Positions 18,466 to 28,401 of a stretch of DNA of 64,000 bases are shown here, in pieces; position 1 is the first letter of the stretch, and every line of letters begins with the position of its first letter. The notes beneath the pieces were generated by a model. It was given only the letters and a program-made list of their open reading frames with translations, did not search any database and was not told the DNA's origin. Source of the DNA: Saprospiraceae bacterium (GTDB lineage: Bacteria; Bacteroidota; Bacteroidia; Chitinophagales; Saprospiraceae); NCBI GenBank assembly GCA_016787575.1, contig JAEUUO010000031.1, positions 1-64,000 of the forward strand, in the 5' to 3' direction. A program made the translations under genes and the position numbers.

Positions 18466-19245
18466 ATGAAATTATTACTTATAGAAGATGAAGAACTGGC
18501 AGTAAAAAAAATCCAAAAGACATTGATGGCCTTAGATCCGAATCTTGAGATTGTTGGAACAACGGATAGCATTGCTTCTTCAGTTGAATGGCTTCAAAAC
18601 AATCCGAAGCCAGATCTGATACTAATGGATATTGAATTGGCTGATGGTCAAAGCTTTGAAATTTTCAATAGATTTGAAGTTACAAGTCCGGTTATATTTA
18701 CAACTAGCTATGACGAGTACGCTTTGAAAGCATTTAAAGTCAACAGCATTGATTATTTGTTAAAACCCATTCAAAAAGATGATTTGGAGCTTGCACTTGA
18801 GAAATTTAAAAAACTTAAAAATTCTTATGCCAGTGCAACAGATGGTTCAGTCAATGTAAATGCTATCATGAAGCAACTGCAATCCAAGCTTTATCCGAAT
18901 CAAGACTTCAGAAAACGCTTTTTGGTAAAACACGCTCAAAAACTTGTTTCCATCGATATTGAACAGATAGCATATTTCTACAGTGACGATCGTCTGAATT
19001 TCTTCAAAACTTTTGATGATAAAAAATACTTGGTTGAATATAAAATAGACGAAATTGAAGAAATGGTAAATCCATCACAATTTTTTAGAATCAGCAGATC
19101 TTACATTGTTTCAATAAAATCCATTGATCAAATCAATGATTACTTTGGCAACCGTTTAATTTTAGGCTTGAAGCCCAAAAATGAAAAAGAAGCCTTGGTC
19201 AGCAGGGAAAAAGTATCAGATTTTAAAGTTTGGATGGGTAAATAA
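18466..19245 (+). CDS. LytTR-family response regulator
   Basis: 259 residues. Receiver domain about 1-120 with LLIEDEE, phospho-acceptor Asp55 (LILMDIELADG), TTSYDEYALKAF and LLKPIQKDD. LytTR DNA-binding domain about 150-255 (KRFLVKHAQKLVSI ... RISRSYIVSIKSI). Cognate output of the two LytS kinases just upstream. It probably binds paired direct repeats at its targets; I found none I could assign. Confidence 0.9.
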   Translation: MKLLLIEDEELAVKKIQKTLMALDPNLEIVGTTDSIASSVEWLQNNPKPDLILMDIELADGQSFEIFNRFEVTSPVIFTTSYDEYALKAFKVNSIDYLLKPIQKDDLELALEKFKKLKNSYASATDGSVNVNAIMKQLQSKLYPNQDFRKRFLVKHAQKLVSIDIEQIAYFYSDDRLNFFKTFDDKKYLVEYKIDEIEEMVNPSQFFRISRSYIVSIKSIDQINDYFGNRLILGLKPKNEKEALVSREKVSDFKVWMGK

Positions 19246-19422
19246 TATGGGGTATTTCTTAAGTAAATTTTAAGATCAAAATCATGCATTCAATTTTTAA
19301 AATTTATTTGTTTCCATCAACAATTCATGTAGCAAAATTTACAATTCACCCACAAACCGCTTTTAAAAACTAACGAGCTACCTCACCTTTACAGCATCAA
19401 ATTAAATTAAGATTCAAAAAGT

Positions 19423-21993
19423 ATGGAAGCTTTGCATTCAACAATTCTCACTCCAGATCAAAGGCTCAGAGTCTTTATAAGTTCTACATTACAAGAACTT
19501 GCAGAAGAACGAGATGCAGCTAAAAAAGCCATTCAGGAAATACACCTGACTCCTGTTATGTTTGAATTAGGGGCCAGACCATATGCACCCAGAAACTTAT
19601 ATCGTGAATACCTCGCACAAAGTCAGATTTTCATTGGTATCTATTGGGATCGTTACGGTTGGGTTGCACCAGATGAGACTATTTCTGGCTTAGAAGACGA
19701 ATACCTTCTGTCAGGCGAGATGCCAAAGTTAATTTACATAAAAAAGTCAACCGGTCAACGTGAAGAGCGTTTAAATAAACTTTTGCATCAAATCCAAAGC
19801 GACGACAAGGTGTCCTATAAATCATTTTCAGAACCAGAGGAATTAGAGCAATTAATCATTAACGATCTTGCAGTTTTACTTACTGAGCGATTCAATCTGA
19901 GTTTAAATCAAAAAACAAATGATCCAAAACTATTTCATTTATTACCGGCTGCTCCAAATCAGTTAATCGGACGAGAAAAATGTCTGGACCATATTTCTAA
20001 TCTTTTAAAAAAACCATCCATCCGATTGATCACTTTGTTTGGTCCTGGTGGTATCGGCAAAACAAGATTGGCAATTGAAAGTGCAAGAAAATCAGAGGAA
20101 TCTTTTAAAGATGGAATTGCCTTTATACCATTAGCACCTGTAAAAGATTATTTATTAGCTGCAGAAACAATTTGTTATAATTTGGGCATTAAAGTTTCAG
20201 CCGGAAATACTTTAGAAAGTTTAAAGTTTTTTCTACAGGATAAAAACATCTTATTGGTACTCGACAACTTTGAGCAAATTACAGAAGCCGCATCAATTAT
20301 TGATGATTTACTTTACGCTGCTCCCCAAATTAAAATCATGGTTACCAGTCGTGAAAGATTATCCCTTTCATTTGAACAAGTAGTGCCAGTTCCTCCATTG
20401 GCGGAAACGTATAGCGATGTTTCAGATCCATCAAACAACAATTTACCTCCTGCAGTTGAACTTTTTATCAACAGGGCACAAGCCATCCAAGCTGATTTTG
20501 AATTGACAGACCTCAACAAGCCATTGTTATTTCAAATATGCAAACGTCTGGAAGGATTGCCACTTGCTATTGAATTAGCTGCCGGTCAAATAAATACATT
20601 AAGTCCACAACTACTGTTAAAGAAATTAGATCACAAGCTGGACATTTTAAAAGGCAATTTTAGAGACATACCGGACAGACAAAAGACAATTAGAAACACC
20701 ATCGAATGGAGTTTTGATTTGTTGACTGAAAATGAACAGGAATTATTGCTTCGCATCAGTTTATTCAATGCCGGTGCATTGATGGAATCCATTGAATGGA
20801 TGGGAGCAGATTTAAAAGACGACACATTGCGTTTATTGGATTCACTTCTAAACAAAAGCTTACTTACTAAGCAAGATGAGAACATGCAAGTAAGATTTTG
20901 CATGTTGGAAAGCGTAAGAGAATTTTCATTGGAAAAACTTAACATGCTTGGCAAGTTGGATGCTTTAAAAATGCTTCAGGCCGATTATTACAAATCCGCA
21001 TTGCAGGCTTTTAAATTACAAAAAAATAAAATAGACCAAAGCGAGGCTTTGGCCATGCTGGAAAAAGAACATCCTAACATTCGCCAGGTATTGGATTTCT
21101 TATTGGAACGTAATGAAATTTCAAAACTTACACACATTGCCTGGAACTTATGGTTGTTTTGGTGGGTAAATGCGCATACTAAAGAAGCCTATCATTGGTT
21201 GCGCAAAGCCTGGGACCAACAGAACCAAGGCAATTCCCCTTTGGATGATAAAACCCTCAGTTTTCTTGTCGCAAATGTAGGCATCATGTCTTTTTTACAA
21301 AGAGATTTTGAAAGTTACAATGCTAGTTTACAAAATAATTTAAATCTGATTCAATTGCAGGATGATGATGAACTCGTTGCAACTGCTTTTTTAATTGCAG
21401 GTGTGGTTGCTACTATTTTAAAACAATACGAGATTGCTGATAAGTATTTAAACTTAAGTTTAGAAAAATATAAAAAGATTGGACTTACGACCGGAATCAG
21501 TATAGCATTAAGTGGCTTGGGTCGAAATTCGATCTATATGGGAAATCGTTTAAATGAGGCAAAAGCATATTATCAACAAAGCATTGAATTAGCAAAAGCA
21601 GATCACAATGAAATTTCTGTCATTATTTGCTTGAGTGGATTTGCTTTGGTTGAAGTAATGCAAAATAATTCGAACGCAAAAAATTATTTGCGGGAAAGTA
21701 TCTTATTAAGCCAGAATTTGCATTTTTATGAAGCCCTGGCATGGTCATTGGAAATATGGGCACTCGTATCCATCAATGAAAACAAATATATACATGCAGT
21801 TACTTTGCTCAGTGCAGTTGAAAATCTAAGAGAAACAACCCACATGCCTGTTTGGGATGATTTACAAGCAATCATTACTGATTCCAAAAGCAAAATAAAA
21901 CAAAAAATGCCCGAAGCAATTTTTAATCAAGCCTGGGATGAAGGAAGTCAAATGACCATTGACCGCATAATCAGTTATGCGATGCAAGATTAA
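19423..21993 (+). CDS. DUF4062 / STAND NTPase / TPR protein
   Basis: Multidomain 856-residue cytoplasmic protein. Residues about 10-160 form a DUF4062 domain (LRVFISSTLQELAEERDAA, FIGIYWDRYGWV). This is followed by an NB-ARC-like STAND ATPase with Walker A GPGGIGKT (207-214), Walker B LLVLDNFE, sensor MVTSRERLSLS and the GLPLAIELAAG motif. A winged-helix segment and C-terminal TPR-like helices fill 530-856. STAND proteins oligomerise on ligand recognition; bacterial examples act as regulators or antiphage sensors. It has its own 177-base upstream gap after the LytTR gene. No toxic effector domain other than DUF4062 is visible. Confidence 0.85.
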   Translation: MEALHSTILTPDQRLRVFISSTLQELAEERDAAKKAIQEIHLTPVMFELGARPYAPRNLYREYLAQSQIFIGIYWDRYGWVAPDETISGLEDEYLLSGEMPKLIYIKKSTGQREERLNKLLHQIQSDDKVSYKSFSEPEELEQLIINDLAVLLTERFNLSLNQKTNDPKLFHLLPAAPNQLIGREKCLDHISNLLKKPSIRLITLFGPGGIGKTRLAIESARKSEESFKDGIAFIPLAPVKDYLLAAETICYNLGIKVSAGNTLESLKFFLQDKNILLVLDNFEQITEAASIIDDLLYAAPQIKIMVTSRERLSLSFEQVVPVPPLAETYSDVSDPSNNNLPPAVELFINRAQAIQADFELTDLNKPLLFQICKRLEGLPLAIELAAGQINTLSPQLLLKKLDHKLDILKGNFRDIPDRQKTIRNTIEWSFDLLTENEQELLLRISLFNAGALMESIEWMGADLKDDTLRLLDSLLNKSLLTKQDENMQVRFCMLESVREFSLEKLNMLGKLDALKMLQADYYKSALQAFKLQKNKIDQSEALAMLEKEHPNIRQVLDFLLERNEISKLTHIAWNLWLFWWVNAHTKEAYHWLRKAWDQQNQGNSPLDDKTLSFLVANVGIMSFLQRDFESYNASLQNNLNLIQLQDDDELVATAFLIAGVVATILKQYEIADKYLNLSLEKYKKIGLTTGISIALSGLGRNSIYMGNRLNEAKAYYQQSIELAKADHNEISVIICLSGFALVEVMQNNSNAKNYLRESILLSQNLHFYEALAWSLEIWALVSINENKYIHAVTLLSAVENLRETTHMPVWDDLQAIITDSKSKIKQKMPEAIFNQAWDEGSQMTIDRIISYAMQD

Positions 21994-22039
21994 TTGCTAT
22001 ACTCTTTTTAAACTAGTATTTATAGAAGCAATCTAGGAT

Positions 22040-22519
22040 CTACTTTTTTCTTAAACTTTTAAAAATCCGGACAGCCTCGTTCTCGGCTTCTTCATCATCA
22101 TCTTTAAAGGTAATGGTAGCAAAAAAATTAGTAGCTGAATCAGGATCTATAAATCCCAATACTACTATTCTGACTCCTTCCTTATAACCTTCAACATAAG
22201 CTCCTTTCAAACCATTCATATCGATAACATCTACATCGTCTAACTGTTCCAATTTCAATGATTTAGCAATTTCAATGGTATAGGCTGTAATGTTAGAGTG
22301 ATCCACGGAATTGTCATTGAAAGGAAAAATTCCAAATTCCATACCGTCTCCGGATGCAGTAAATTCATCTGCAGTATTGGTCACTTCCTTAAAATCCTCA
22401 GCCAGTGTAAAAACAATGTTGTAATGCGACCATTCATAGTCAAAGGCTTTTTGGGCAGAAATGGTATTAATACCATACGAAACCATTAGAACAAAAAAAA
22501 GATTGTAAATTTTTGACAT
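22040..22519 (-). CDS. Small secreted protein of unknown function
   Basis: Signal peptide MSKIYNLFFVLMVSYGINTISA, with cleavage likely before QKAF, and a mature part of about 135 residues with FTLAEDFKEV and MEFGIFPFND. The protein ends in a charged helix (DDEEAENEAVRIFKSLRKK). I do not recognise a family. ATG 22519 was chosen over a TTG 90 bases upstream because it places the signal peptide at the N-terminus. Confidence 0.6.
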   Translation of the reverse strand: MSKIYNLFFVLMVSYGINTISAQKAFDYEWSHYNIVFTLAEDFKEVTNTADEFTASGDGMEFGIFPFNDNSVDHSNITAYTIEIAKSLKLEQLDDVDVIDMNGLKGAYVEGYKEGVRIVVLGFIDPDSATNFFATITFKDDDEEAENEAVRIFKSLRKK

Positions 22520-22635
22520 AGCTTTTAGTTTAATTAAAATAAAAATTGTTCCTAATGCTGCCTTCACAGCTTTTCCGGATACCAGGCAAAAATAATAAAC
22601 ATATTTCAAGCAATAAAATCGATTGCATCGATAGA

Positions 22636-23391
22636 CTAATCATTCAAACGCTCAATTTTTGTTTTAACGCTCCCAGTCTCAAATAAACGGGCAGATGCCT
22701 TCAGCAATTTGAGGGCACTCCCTGGATTTAAAAGCTTTTGACTAAATCTAACAACAGATTCATCTCTCAATTCAATACAATTGGTTTTGGCTTCTTCCGT
22801 ATCCAAAATTGAATAATCCAGGGCTAGCTTCCAGGCCGCATCCCGCGCCAAACTCATAGAAAAATCAGCTACGGCTTGTTCTATTGATCCAATATGAAGC
22901 TGAGCAATCGATTTGCTTAAAGGCCACATGCTATACAAATCGGCTTTGACCTCGTCCACCAATTCACTTAAAACCTGATTTATTTTTATAAAATCGGATT
23001 GAATAGAATGCAGTTGATTTCCCGGGGCTACAGTTGCTGCTGCAATGCCTAAATCCAAGCCAATGTGTGCATTCATCCCTAAGAAAAGCTGATCAATTAC
23101 CATGGGTTGCCAATTCAAAGTGGCATCAAAAGCAATTTGCCAAGATTTTGAGCATTTTTGATTGGCTTTATATTCACTATAAGCATCCAGATAGCGATTG
23201 GCAAATACCACATCCAATCGTTCCATACGTTGATTGTCATCAAAATAGCGCGCTTGAATCTTTTTCGAAACTACAATTGTTACTTTTTTATACAGCGCGG
23301 CAAAATATCCACAGCGATCAGAATTAGCTGCTGAATCCAAAACGATTGCATCCAAATTGGAAATCACTTCTCCGATAGTATTCGCTGACAT
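22636..23391 (-). CDS. DUF5995-family protein
   Basis: 251 residues, mostly helical. The central FLGMNAHIGLDLGIAAATVAPG and the upstream WQIAFDATLNWQPMVIDQL match the pattern I associate with DUF5995. The buried His/Asp in NAHIGLDLG could be a metal or catalytic site, but no function is known. ATG start. Same strand as the oxidoreductase gene 47 bases upstream; co-transcription is possible. Confidence 0.6.
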   Translation of the reverse strand: MSANTIGEVISNLDAIVLDSAANSDRCGYFAALYKKVTIVVSKKIQARYFDDNQRMERLDVVFANRYLDAYSEYKANQKCSKSWQIAFDATLNWQPMVIDQLFLGMNAHIGLDLGIAAATVAPGNQLHSIQSDFIKINQVLSELVDEVKADLYSMWPLSKSIAQLHIGSIEQAVADFSMSLARDAAWKLALDYSILDTEEAKTNCIELRDESVVRFSQKLLNPGSALKLLKASARLFETGSVKTKIERLND

Positions 23392-23438
23392 TGGTTTAAT
23401 TTGCAGCCGAAAGTAACTCTTTACTTGAATTAAATCTA

Positions 23439-24101
23439 TTACAATTTAAACAACTTAAACGCATGTGTCCATTGGTTTCTCTGAAAACCAGGGGCGCACC
23501 ATAATTGGCAAAGTGCTTCAATAGGGCGAGCTGCTTCTACCCCACCCATATCTTCTGTTTCCCAACCGAAACTCAATAAAATATTTGCAACCACTTCCTT
23601 TGCTTGGGAATCATTGCCACAAATAAACATGGTAGGGATTCCTTGTGAAAAATTGGGTTTATACATAAAAGCATTGCCTACACTGTTAAATGCTTTGACA
23701 AATTTGGTGTCTGGAAAACTGTTTTGTAATTGCTCCATCAAGGAATCATTTGCATTTGTAAAATATCGAATGACGCCATGATCATGAACAGGAAAGCCAT
23801 TGTCAGCATGTATAATTGGATTGCAGGCATCAATGACAATTTTATTTTTAAGCTGCTCCTTTCCAGTTTGCTCCAATACATCCATAGCGCTACTACCCTT
23901 TACTGCTAAAACCAACAATTCGCATTGTTTACCTGCTTCAGCATATGAACAGAGAGGAATTCCTGGATTTGCCTGTATCCATTGGCTTAGTCCATCTTTT
24001 GATGGATTGCGGGTTGCTAATAATACCTCGTGGTTTTCATTTTTGAAGGCAGTTGCCAAAACTTGTCCGACGCCTCCACTCCCTAAAATTCCTATTTTCA
24101 T
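23439..24101 (-). CDS. NADPH-dependent F420-reductase-like oxidoreductase
   Basis: 220 residues starting MKIGILGSGGVGQVLATAF, a Rossmann GxGxxG fingerprint, with RNPSK placing Arg where NADP phosphate binds. Later LVLAVKGSSAMDVLEQ and KAFNSVGNAFM are as in the F420_oxidored/ProC-like family. Many Bacteroidota homologues lack any link to F420 and are simply NADP-binding oxidoreductases. Substrate unknown. Confidence 0.75.
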   Translation of the reverse strand: MKIGILGSGGVGQVLATAFKNENHEVLLATRNPSKDGLSQWIQANPGIPLCSYAEAGKQCELLVLAVKGSSAMDVLEQTGKEQLKNKIVIDACNPIIHADNGFPVHDHGVIRYFTNANDSLMEQLQNSFPDTKFVKAFNSVGNAFMYKPNFSQGIPTMFICGNDSQAKEVVANILLSFGWETEDMGGVEAARPIEALCQLWCAPGFQRNQWTHAFKLFKL

Positions 24102-24195
24102 GTTTTTTTGTTTTTACAACAACATAAAAATTGGAAAGGTTTAAATTGATTTCTTAAAATAGTTTAAAATAAAACTAAATAGTCTTAAAACAAAT

Positions 24196-27100
24196 TCAAC
24201 GAAGCAATGTAAGATCTCCGGATAAAATGTGCAATTCTCCTTCTGCATCTATCCACTCCACCGTACAAACAAAAACCGCCGGATTGGATTTCTTCCCTCT
24301 GAAATATCCATCCCAACCATACGATACATCATTAGGCGGAAAATCATATAACTCATAAACCATTTGACCCCACCGATCGAATATACGGAGTCGCTGAATT
24401 TCCTTTATTTCAGGAGTTGAAAAAACTGTAAACCGATCATTAACACCATCCTCATTTGGAGTAAAAACATTCGGTATAAAAACATCTCCCTTTTTTCGAA
24501 TTTGTAGCATTAATACATACAATGAATCGCAACCCTCTACTGTTTGAAAACGGGATTCATAAATTCCAGCTTGGTCATAAATTTTATTTGTAATCGGCCA
24601 AAAATACCGACCAAAAGCAATGATGCTGTCAGTAACTATAAATTGAGGATCAATAGTTAAATGTAAACGAATCAATGAGTCGCACCCGTGCTGTGTTTGT
24701 AAATTCAGTTGGTAATCACCACTTGAATTATAGACTTTTTTAGCTGGGTACCAATAGTATTCATTGCAAATTTTTTGAGTGTCCCGATGTTCATAATTTG
24801 GCAAAATGCCAAGTTCCAATAGTACGACAGAATCACAACCCATAAAGTTTGTCAATGTATCCGAATACAATCCACTTTTAAAATACTTCTGACCGTTTAT
24901 AGGCCAAGTATAACTACTGCATGTTTGAATGAATTGTGTGTCACTGCTGGATTCTAAAATATTTAAATGAAGGAAATGAATCGAATCACAACCGTTTTGG
25001 TTTTTCAATAAACTTAAATAATCACCGCTTTTAAAATAGACACTGTCGTTTACATTCCAATAATATGAAGTACAACAACTAACAGTTTCCTCCTTCCGGT
25101 CTTCATTTTGAATGGTAAGATTTAATATTATAATTGAATCACATCCTTGCATCGTTAAAAGGGTATCCGCATATGTGCCACTTTGATAATAGCTAATTCC
25201 ATTAACCGGCCATACATATACATTGCATTTTTCAACGACAACTTGTTGTCGCGATGCATCTAAAATCTTAAGTTGTAAGGTAATGATGGAATCACATCCC
25301 AGACTATTAATCAGTGTATCGGAGTAAACACCGCTTTGCGTATATTCTATTCCGGTTAATGGCCAGATATATGATTTGCATGCTTCAACTAAAATATTTT
25401 GAATTCCTGTCTTTAGAATTGTTAAATTCAAGGTTATTATACTATCACAAGCATTTTGATTAATCAGGGTGTCGTAGTAAATTCCACTTGTCACATACGT
25501 TTTCCCATTAAGCTGCCATTTATAAAAATCGCATGCAACTTCTTGAATTTTCGTTTCTGTACTTTTGACAATGTTCAGTTCCAATGTTGCTACACTATCG
25601 CATCCATTTGAGCCAACCAATTGATTTGTATAAATACCACTTTCCCTATAAATAGAATCCTGCCAATTAAAGAAATCACAACTTGTAAATTTTTGAAATC
25701 CATGAGGAATTGAATCTAATACCACAGCAACCGGAGCAGATTCCTGATATTCTCCACAATCTAATAATCCACGGACATGATACAATCCGGCTTGATTTGC
25801 ATTATAAAAGCTATCCGTTGCACCAACAATTGCATGCCCATCTAAATACCATTGATACTTGCCTCCGGAAATACTTGTTGACAACAATGCAGATCGCACA
25901 GGACAAGGACCATTTTTTATATAAAGCACATTGGGTAAACTCGGCTGATCTATCAGATTTGAAAACGTGGCAGACATTGAGAATCCCCCTCCTATTTGTA
26001 TGATAGCCACATACAATTTTACCGAACTAGAAATTGAGATGGTGGGAGGATTTGCCATCTGATTGCTATTGAAATTAATCATATACCAATTGGTAGTTCC
26101 AATTTGTCTTCTTTTAGAAACAATGCCCTCTAAATCGGCTCCATTAAATTCGATTTTGGCATTTGCATCTTCAAGTAAAATATAACAAAAATACGGCAGG
26201 TCATTTCCACGATAGGCTTTAAAGCTGGATGTTTCAACAAAATTAGAACCATTACAGGGCGATGAGACCGGAAAACTGGTAGAAATGTCTACTTCACAGG
26301 ATTGGGCAGAACCTGTAAATACCAGCAATTTAGAATCACTTTGAATTTCTGCAACAGAAAATGGAGTGCTGCCATCACCATTAGAGATAGTCAAAAAATT
26401 TCCAGCAACAGCTAGCATCACATTTGTCGTGGTTAATATTACACCGGATGCATTGTATCGATTTATTGTTAATTTGGTACTATCTTCAACTGCTACGATT
26501 GTCGTTTGTTCGCTGATTGAATTGCCTTGGGTGCGAACAATAAAGTAACGCGATCCCAAGCTGGAAATTGGTGGAATTTGATCAAACGTACCATCTCCAC
26601 ATCCACCGGGAGCATCTAAAAAAGCTGAGCTATTCATTACGCAAGGCTTGGTTGCCTCCACCAATGACCCAATTGCATTTCTGAATAAATAACTTTCACC
26701 TGCTTGAAGTTCCACCGCTGCAACTCCATTGATAGCAACTTGAGTATGATCATAAATTGCCATGATTGAATATATAGGCAATTCTGAAGGCAACGGACCG
26801 TCACGGTAATAACCCACTCTAAACGCAATGCCAATACCTGGATTTCCAAGACTGGTCAAAGAAGCATTTCCTTTGATATAGGCATCTGTACCCAATTGAT
26901 CGGATGCTATATTTCTAACATTGACAGAAAAAATTTGATTACTGGTCAAAATCAGCCCCGCAGCTTTGATGGTTGTATTCAAAGGATATCTGTTAAAATC
27001 TCTGAAATTGCCTATTGGTCTGTAAACCGCCGGCGATCCTTCCTTTGCAGTTAAGCTTGTTAGATAGGTACCATCTGATTTACGTAATTCAATATTTATA

Positions 27101-27282
27101 TTGGTGTCTGACGGGGTTGCGATAATAATTTCATTCGCATCATGCCAATAGAGCCAAGGTGCCGGAGCAATGTGGTGTTCTTTGTAATATTGAGTGTGGG
27201 CTTTATAAGAAACCAAAATCAGCAAACAAAGGCATAAGTTGTTAAGCCATTGTGTAAAAAAATATTGCCCTTTACTATGCAA
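24196..27282 (-). CDS. Large secreted surface protein with T9SS type B (CHU_C) sorting domain
   Basis: 1028 residues. A signal peptide (LNNLCLCLLILVSYKAHTQ) is followed by an IgGFc-binding-protein-like N-terminal region (AIYDHTQVAINGV, GSRYFIVRTQGNS, LLVFTGSAQSCEV) to about residue 440. Then come an immunoglobulin-like linker, eight repeats of about 50 residues (536-933) and a gliding-associated C-terminal domain (934-1028: VFIPNVFTPNEDGVNDRF, LRIFDRWGQMVYE, GWDGYFRGK). Exported by the type IX system and likely an adhesin or matrix component. Start codon is TTG at 27282; no ATG lies closer to the signal peptide. Confidence 0.88.
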   Translation of the reverse strand: MHSKGQYFFTQWLNNLCLCLLILVSYKAHTQYYKEHHIAPAPWLYWHDANEIIIATPSDTNINIELRKSDGTYLTSLTAKEGSPAVYRPIGNFRDFNRYPLNTTIKAAGLILTSNQIFSVNVRNIASDQLGTDAYIKGNASLTSLGNPGIGIAFRVGYYRDGPLPSELPIYSIMAIYDHTQVAINGVAAVELQAGESYLFRNAIGSLVEATKPCVMNSSAFLDAPGGCGDGTFDQIPPISSLGSRYFIVRTQGNSISEQTTIVAVEDSTKLTINRYNASGVILTTTNVMLAVAGNFLTISNGDGSTPFSVAEIQSDSKLLVFTGSAQSCEVDISTSFPVSSPCNGSNFVETSSFKAYRGNDLPYFCYILLEDANAKIEFNGADLEGIVSKRRQIGTTNWYMINFNSNQMANPPTISISSSVKLYVAIIQIGGGFSMSATFSNLIDQPSLPNVLYIKNGPCPVRSALLSTSISGGKYQWYLDGHAIVGATDSFYNANQAGLYHVRGLLDCGEYQESAPVAVVLDSIPHGFQKFTSCDFFNWQDSIYRESGIYTNQLVGSNGCDSVATLELNIVKSTETKIQEVACDFYKWQLNGKTYVTSGIYYDTLINQNACDSIITLNLTILKTGIQNILVEACKSYIWPLTGIEYTQSGVYSDTLINSLGCDSIITLQLKILDASRQQVVVEKCNVYVWPVNGISYYQSGTYADTLLTMQGCDSIIILNLTIQNEDRKEETVSCCTSYYWNVNDSVYFKSGDYLSLLKNQNGCDSIHFLHLNILESSSDTQFIQTCSSYTWPINGQKYFKSGLYSDTLTNFMGCDSVVLLELGILPNYEHRDTQKICNEYYWYPAKKVYNSSGDYQLNLQTQHGCDSLIRLHLTIDPQFIVTDSIIAFGRYFWPITNKIYDQAGIYESRFQTVEGCDSLYVLMLQIRKKGDVFIPNVFTPNEDGVNDRFTVFSTPEIKEIQRLRIFDRWGQMVYELYDFPPNDVSYGWDGYFRGKKSNPAVFVCTVEWIDAEGELHILSGDLTLLR
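24484..25680 (-). repeat. Eight tandem coding repeats of about 50 residues (GCDS repeats)
   Basis: Each unit has the layout C-x3-Y-x-W-P-x-N-G-x2-Y-x2-SG-x-Y-x-DTL-x-GCDSI-x-L-x-L-x-I, with an aromatic core and a strongly conserved CDS near the end. The units are diverged in sequence, so the array is old rather than recently expanded. The last unit has lost its first Cys. Confidence 0.8.
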
Positions 27283-27520
27283 GATAATTCATTTGGTCAG
27301 ATGTAAATATACCTATTAAATATCAAAACGACATCACCCAAAGGATTCCAGTTATGGCAATAGATTTATCTAGTGCATTTGTTTTTTCTGCTTGAGAAGA
27401 TTTCTATTTTAAAAACATAGCTTTCCAAAAGCCATTGTACAAAGCCCAATTGTCAAAACAAATATTTGTAATATTGCAGATGAAATAAAAATCACGCACA
27501 AAAGAATCCAATCAATTTCA

Positions 27521-28102
27521 ATGAAGCATCTTGAAATCGAAACTGTATGCCCTCCAAATATACAAGCCTGGCGGCAATGGTTGCAAGACAATCACAATAC
27601 AAAACAATCGATTTGGTTGATTTATTATAAAAAAAATTCTAAACAAGTTAGTTTTAGCTGGAGTGAGGCAGTTGATGAAGCTCTTTGTTTTGGATGGATC
27701 GACAGCAAAGCAAAATCTGTTGATGAAGAAAAATTTATGCAGTTTTTTAGTCGTAGAAAACCAAATGGCACCTGGTCAAAAATCAATAAAGAGAAAATAA
27801 AACAATTAATTGAATCCAATCGAATGGCGGAAGCCGGTTATGAAGCTATAGAAAAAGCCAAAGTAAATGGAAGCTGGACTTTATTGGATGAAGTAGAAGA
27901 ATTGATTATACCAAAAGATTTAGAAAAAGAATTTAAATCCAAGCCAGGATCAAAATCATATTTTTTAAGTTTAAGTAAATCCGCCAGGAAAGCAATGCTG
28001 CAATGGCTGGTACTAGCTAAAACACAAAACACCCGTGAAAAAAGAATCCATGAAATTGCAACTTGTGCAAGTAAAAAAACAAAACCAAGTGCATTTAGCT
28101 AA
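27521..28102 (+). CDS. YdeI/OmpD-associated family protein
   Basis: 193 residues. QAWRQWLQDNHNTKQSIWLIYYKKNS, WSEAVDEALCFGWIDSKAKS and a C-terminal FLSLSKSARKAMLQWLVLAKTQNTREKRIHEI are the two conserved blocks of the YdeI/OmdA-like family. It is associated with peptide or bacteriocin tolerance in enterobacteria; role here unknown. It is the last backbone gene before the left attachment site of the integrated element, convergent with the original 3' end of mnmE. Confidence 0.8.
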   Translation: MKHLEIETVCPPNIQAWRQWLQDNHNTKQSIWLIYYKKNSKQVSFSWSEAVDEALCFGWIDSKAKSVDEEKFMQFFSRRKPNGTWSKINKEKIKQLIESNRMAEAGYEAIEKAKVNGSWTLLDEVEELIIPKDLEKEFKSKPGSKSYFLSLSKSARKAMLQWLVLAKTQNTREKRIHEIATCASKKTKPSAFS

Positions 28103-28190
28103 TTTAAATGATGCGAAAATGCTACCTCTGCAAATTCATAATAAACTAAAGCCAATACAATCGCAGGTAGCCGAAGGAATATTAATTTTA

Positions 28191-28208
28191 TTACTTTCCA
28201 ATACAGAA
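28191..28208. repeat. Left attachment site (att core copy, distal to mnmE)
   Basis: On the minus strand it reads TTCTGTATTGGAAAGTAA, i.e. the mnmE 3' end encoding F-C-I-G-K-stop, but with no mnmE gene in front. It differs from the SGI1 core as I remember it (TTCTGTATTGGTAAGTAA) at one base and from the right copy at one base. It marks the junction between backbone and element. Confidence 0.85.
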
Positions 28209-28401
28209 TGTAATATTGATTGTTTTTCAATATTTTATGAATATTAAATACATATAAGGTACATTTTTTATAGCTATTACTTCTTGCAAGCCTTCGCATT
28301 ATAAAACAAGGTTCTTACAAGTTAATATTAATTATATAAGGATAAATTTATTGCTCCTTTTGATTTCTACTTGAATAATGGATATTAGTTCGGTTATTAT
28401 T
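28209..28401. other. Left end region of the element; no gene
   Basis: A perfect 8-bp inverted repeat AATATTGA (28212-28219) / TCAATATT (28227-28234) lies three bases inside the left att copy. ATAAGGTACA at 28254-28263 is repeated in the same orientation near the right end (43224-43233). These are candidate integrase arm or accessory-factor sites. No credible open reading frame is seen. Confidence 0.45.

Noticed and set aside
28099..28299. Small minus-strand ORF across the left attachment site
   Set aside because: It spans the junction of backbone and element, has no conserved motif and no promoter.
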